Assembly (NCBI GenBank): GCA_013698165.1
Contig: JACCVN010000242.1
Coordinates: 1-7,018, forward strand
Length of the DNA stretch: 7,018 nt
Direction: 5' to 3'
DNA from: Parachlamydiaceae bacterium
Lineage (GTDB): Bacteria; Chlamydiota; Chlamydiia; Chlamydiales; Parachlamydiaceae
Below are positions 5,790 through 7,018 of this stretch, one piece after another; within the stretch, counting starts at the first letter, position 1, and every line of letters starts with the position of its first letter. The notes under the pieces were generated by a model. The model was not told where the DNA came from. It ran no database searches and was given only the letters and a program-made list of their open reading frames with translations. Both the position numbers and the translations under genes were made by a program.

Positions 5790-7018
5790 ATGAAAATATA
5801 TCAACAATTAACAGCCTACTCTTTTGCAACAACCTTTTTATTTACTTCACTTTTCGGTGCGATAGAAAATGATGAGAAAAATCTGCCCGATGATATGCAG
5901 AAAATTATGCTTCAATCCAAATATGAACACGCCATTTGGGGTTTGTATGTCAAGGATCTACAAACAGAAGAAATTCTTTATGACTTGCATTCTAACAAAC
6001 TCTTTTCTCCGGCATCCACAACTAAATTATTTACAATAGCTGCCCTTCTCAATGCTTTTGGTAATGATTATCGCTTTAAAACTCCGGTGTTCGCGACTGC
6101 GAAGATCACCGATGGCAAGCTACAGGGCAATTTAATCATGGTGGGTCAAGGCGACCTGACAATGGGGGGAAGACAGCCTAATTCAGATACGATAGCCTTT
6201 ACTAAAATGGACCATACTATTTCCAATGAAGCCCCGGGGGTTATTTTAACATCTCAAGATCCATTGCAGGGAATCAATGATCTCGCAAAGCAGACTTTCC
6301 AAAAAGGACTTAGAGAGCTTTCGGGTGACGTTATTATTGATGACAGTCTCTTTGAAACTGTTGAAAAACGTGGCATGATCCTCTCTCCAATGATCATCAA
6401 TGAGAATTTAATCGATCTAGTCATTAATCCTACTGAAATCGGTGAAATTGCCAAATTGAGCTGGAGACCGCAGGTTCCAGGCTATAAGGTTGACAATCAA
6501 GTGAAGACTGTCGCCAAAGATGGTGCTTTAGAGTTGGAAATCAGTTCAGATGAGAGTGGGCATAACATTGTAGTTAAAGGTACGGTGCCTCTTGGCCAGA
6601 AGGACATCATTAGGAATTCAGCAATCAAAGACCCTAATCATTTTGCGCGAACAGCCTTTATACAAGCACTGCAAAAGGCTGGCGTTAAAGTCAATGTCCC
6701 TTCTGAGGCAGCGACTATGACAAAACCGCTCAGTTCTTATAAAGATCTCGATCGAGTGGCCTTGTGGACATCTCCCCCACTTTCAGAATATGCAAAGCTT
6801 ATCCTCAAAGTAAGCCATAATTTAGGTGCAAATTTATCTGCTCTACTTCTTGCCTCGCATGATGGAAAAAAGACTTTTGATGAAGGTATCCAACTGATCG
6901 GTAAATTTACTATGGATAATGTCAAACTGTCTCCAAACGAATTTGTAATGATCGATGGAGCAGGGGGAAGTGAAAATCGGTTTTCTCCAAAAGCTGAAGT
7001 GCAGCTGTTAGAATATAT
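5790..7018 (+). CDS. dacB: D-alanyl-D-alanine carboxypeptidase/endopeptidase, PBP4 (S13) family, 3' end cut
   Basis: 409 complete codons are visible; the frame runs off the right edge. The family trims or cleaves D-Ala-containing peptide cross-links of peptidoglycan in the periplasm. Residues 1-24 are a signal peptide (MKIY, then a hydrophobic stretch to LFGA). The first active-site motif SxxK is S76-T-T-K79 within SPASTTKLFT; the second, SxN, is S342-H-N344 in KVSHNLGANLSALLLA. DGAGGSENRFSP (389-400) is the conserved segment after it. The third motif (KTG) would lie beyond the window. The segment between SxxK and SxN is about 260 residues, as expected for S13 enzymes with their inserted domains. 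In-frame ATGs at 5757 and 5763 would add 11 or 9 polar residues. I chose 5790 because it gives a standard signal peptide; all three have only weak ribosome sites. The SHNLGAN variant resembles the branch in which that segment is longer than in E. coli PBP4. Confidence 0.87.
   Translation, partial: MKIYQQLTAYSFATTFLFTSLFGAIENDEKNLPDDMQKIMLQSKYEHAIWGLYVKDLQTEEILYDLHSNKLFSPASTTKLFTIAALLNAFGNDYRFKTPVFATAKITDGKLQGNLIMVGQGDLTMGGRQPNSDTIAFTKMDHTISNEAPGVILTSQDPLQGINDLAKQTFQKGLRELSGDVIIDDSLFETVEKRGMILSPMIINENLIDLVINPTEIGEIAKLSWRPQVPGYKVDNQVKTVAKDGALELEISSDESGHNIVVKGTVPLGQKDIIRNSAIKDPNHFARTAFIQALQKAGVKVNVPSEAATMTKPLSSYKDLDRVALWTSPPLSEYAKLILKVSHNLGANLSALLLASHDGKKTFDEGIQLIGKFTMDNVKLSPNEFVMIDGAGGSENRFSPKAEVQLLEY

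Overview
The window looks like a chromosomal stretch of an AT-rich Gram-negative bacterium. It holds a signal-peptide-bearing peptidase of the PBP4/DacB type, which acts on peptidoglycan, and two glycosyltransferases of the family that builds LPS/LOS or decorates surface glycans. The low GC content and this gene mix would fit an amoeba-associated lineage such as Legionellales or Parachlamydiales. That placement is a guess from general character; no taxon-specific marker (rRNA, tRNA, housekeeping operon) is present.

Layout. Minus strand, read from right to left: a 742-residue cation-chloride-cotransporter-like permease (5596 to 3368); a 141-bp spacer packed with inverted repeats; a secreted phosphodiester glycosidase of the NAGPA/DUF2233 type (3226 to 2114); a 320-bp gap without a convincing gene; then two tandem paralogous glycosyltransferase family 25 (GT25) proteins (1793 to 807, and 746 running off the left edge). 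Plus strand: a D-alanyl-D-alanine carboxypeptidase/endopeptidase gene (5790 running off the right edge), transcribed divergently from the permease. The 193-bp divergent spacer contains a good sigma70-type promoter for each direction.

How the genes may work together. The two GT25 genes are 60 bp apart, each has its own Shine-Dalgarno sequence and nothing terminator-like lies between them, so they are very probably co-transcribed. The glycosidase just upstream is predicted to be exported and to act on glycan phosphodiesters, so this half of the window can be read as a small surface-glycan module. The permease (ion homeostasis) and the DacB-type peptidase (cell wall) share only a divergent promoter region. 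No mobile element, CRISPR array, tRNA or rRNA was seen.

The points most worth a second look are the diverged GT25 tandem pair with its shared N-terminal extension and helical insert, an A10 tract inside the second GT25 gene just after the EDD motif, and mutually exclusive hairpins in the spacer downstream of the permease.
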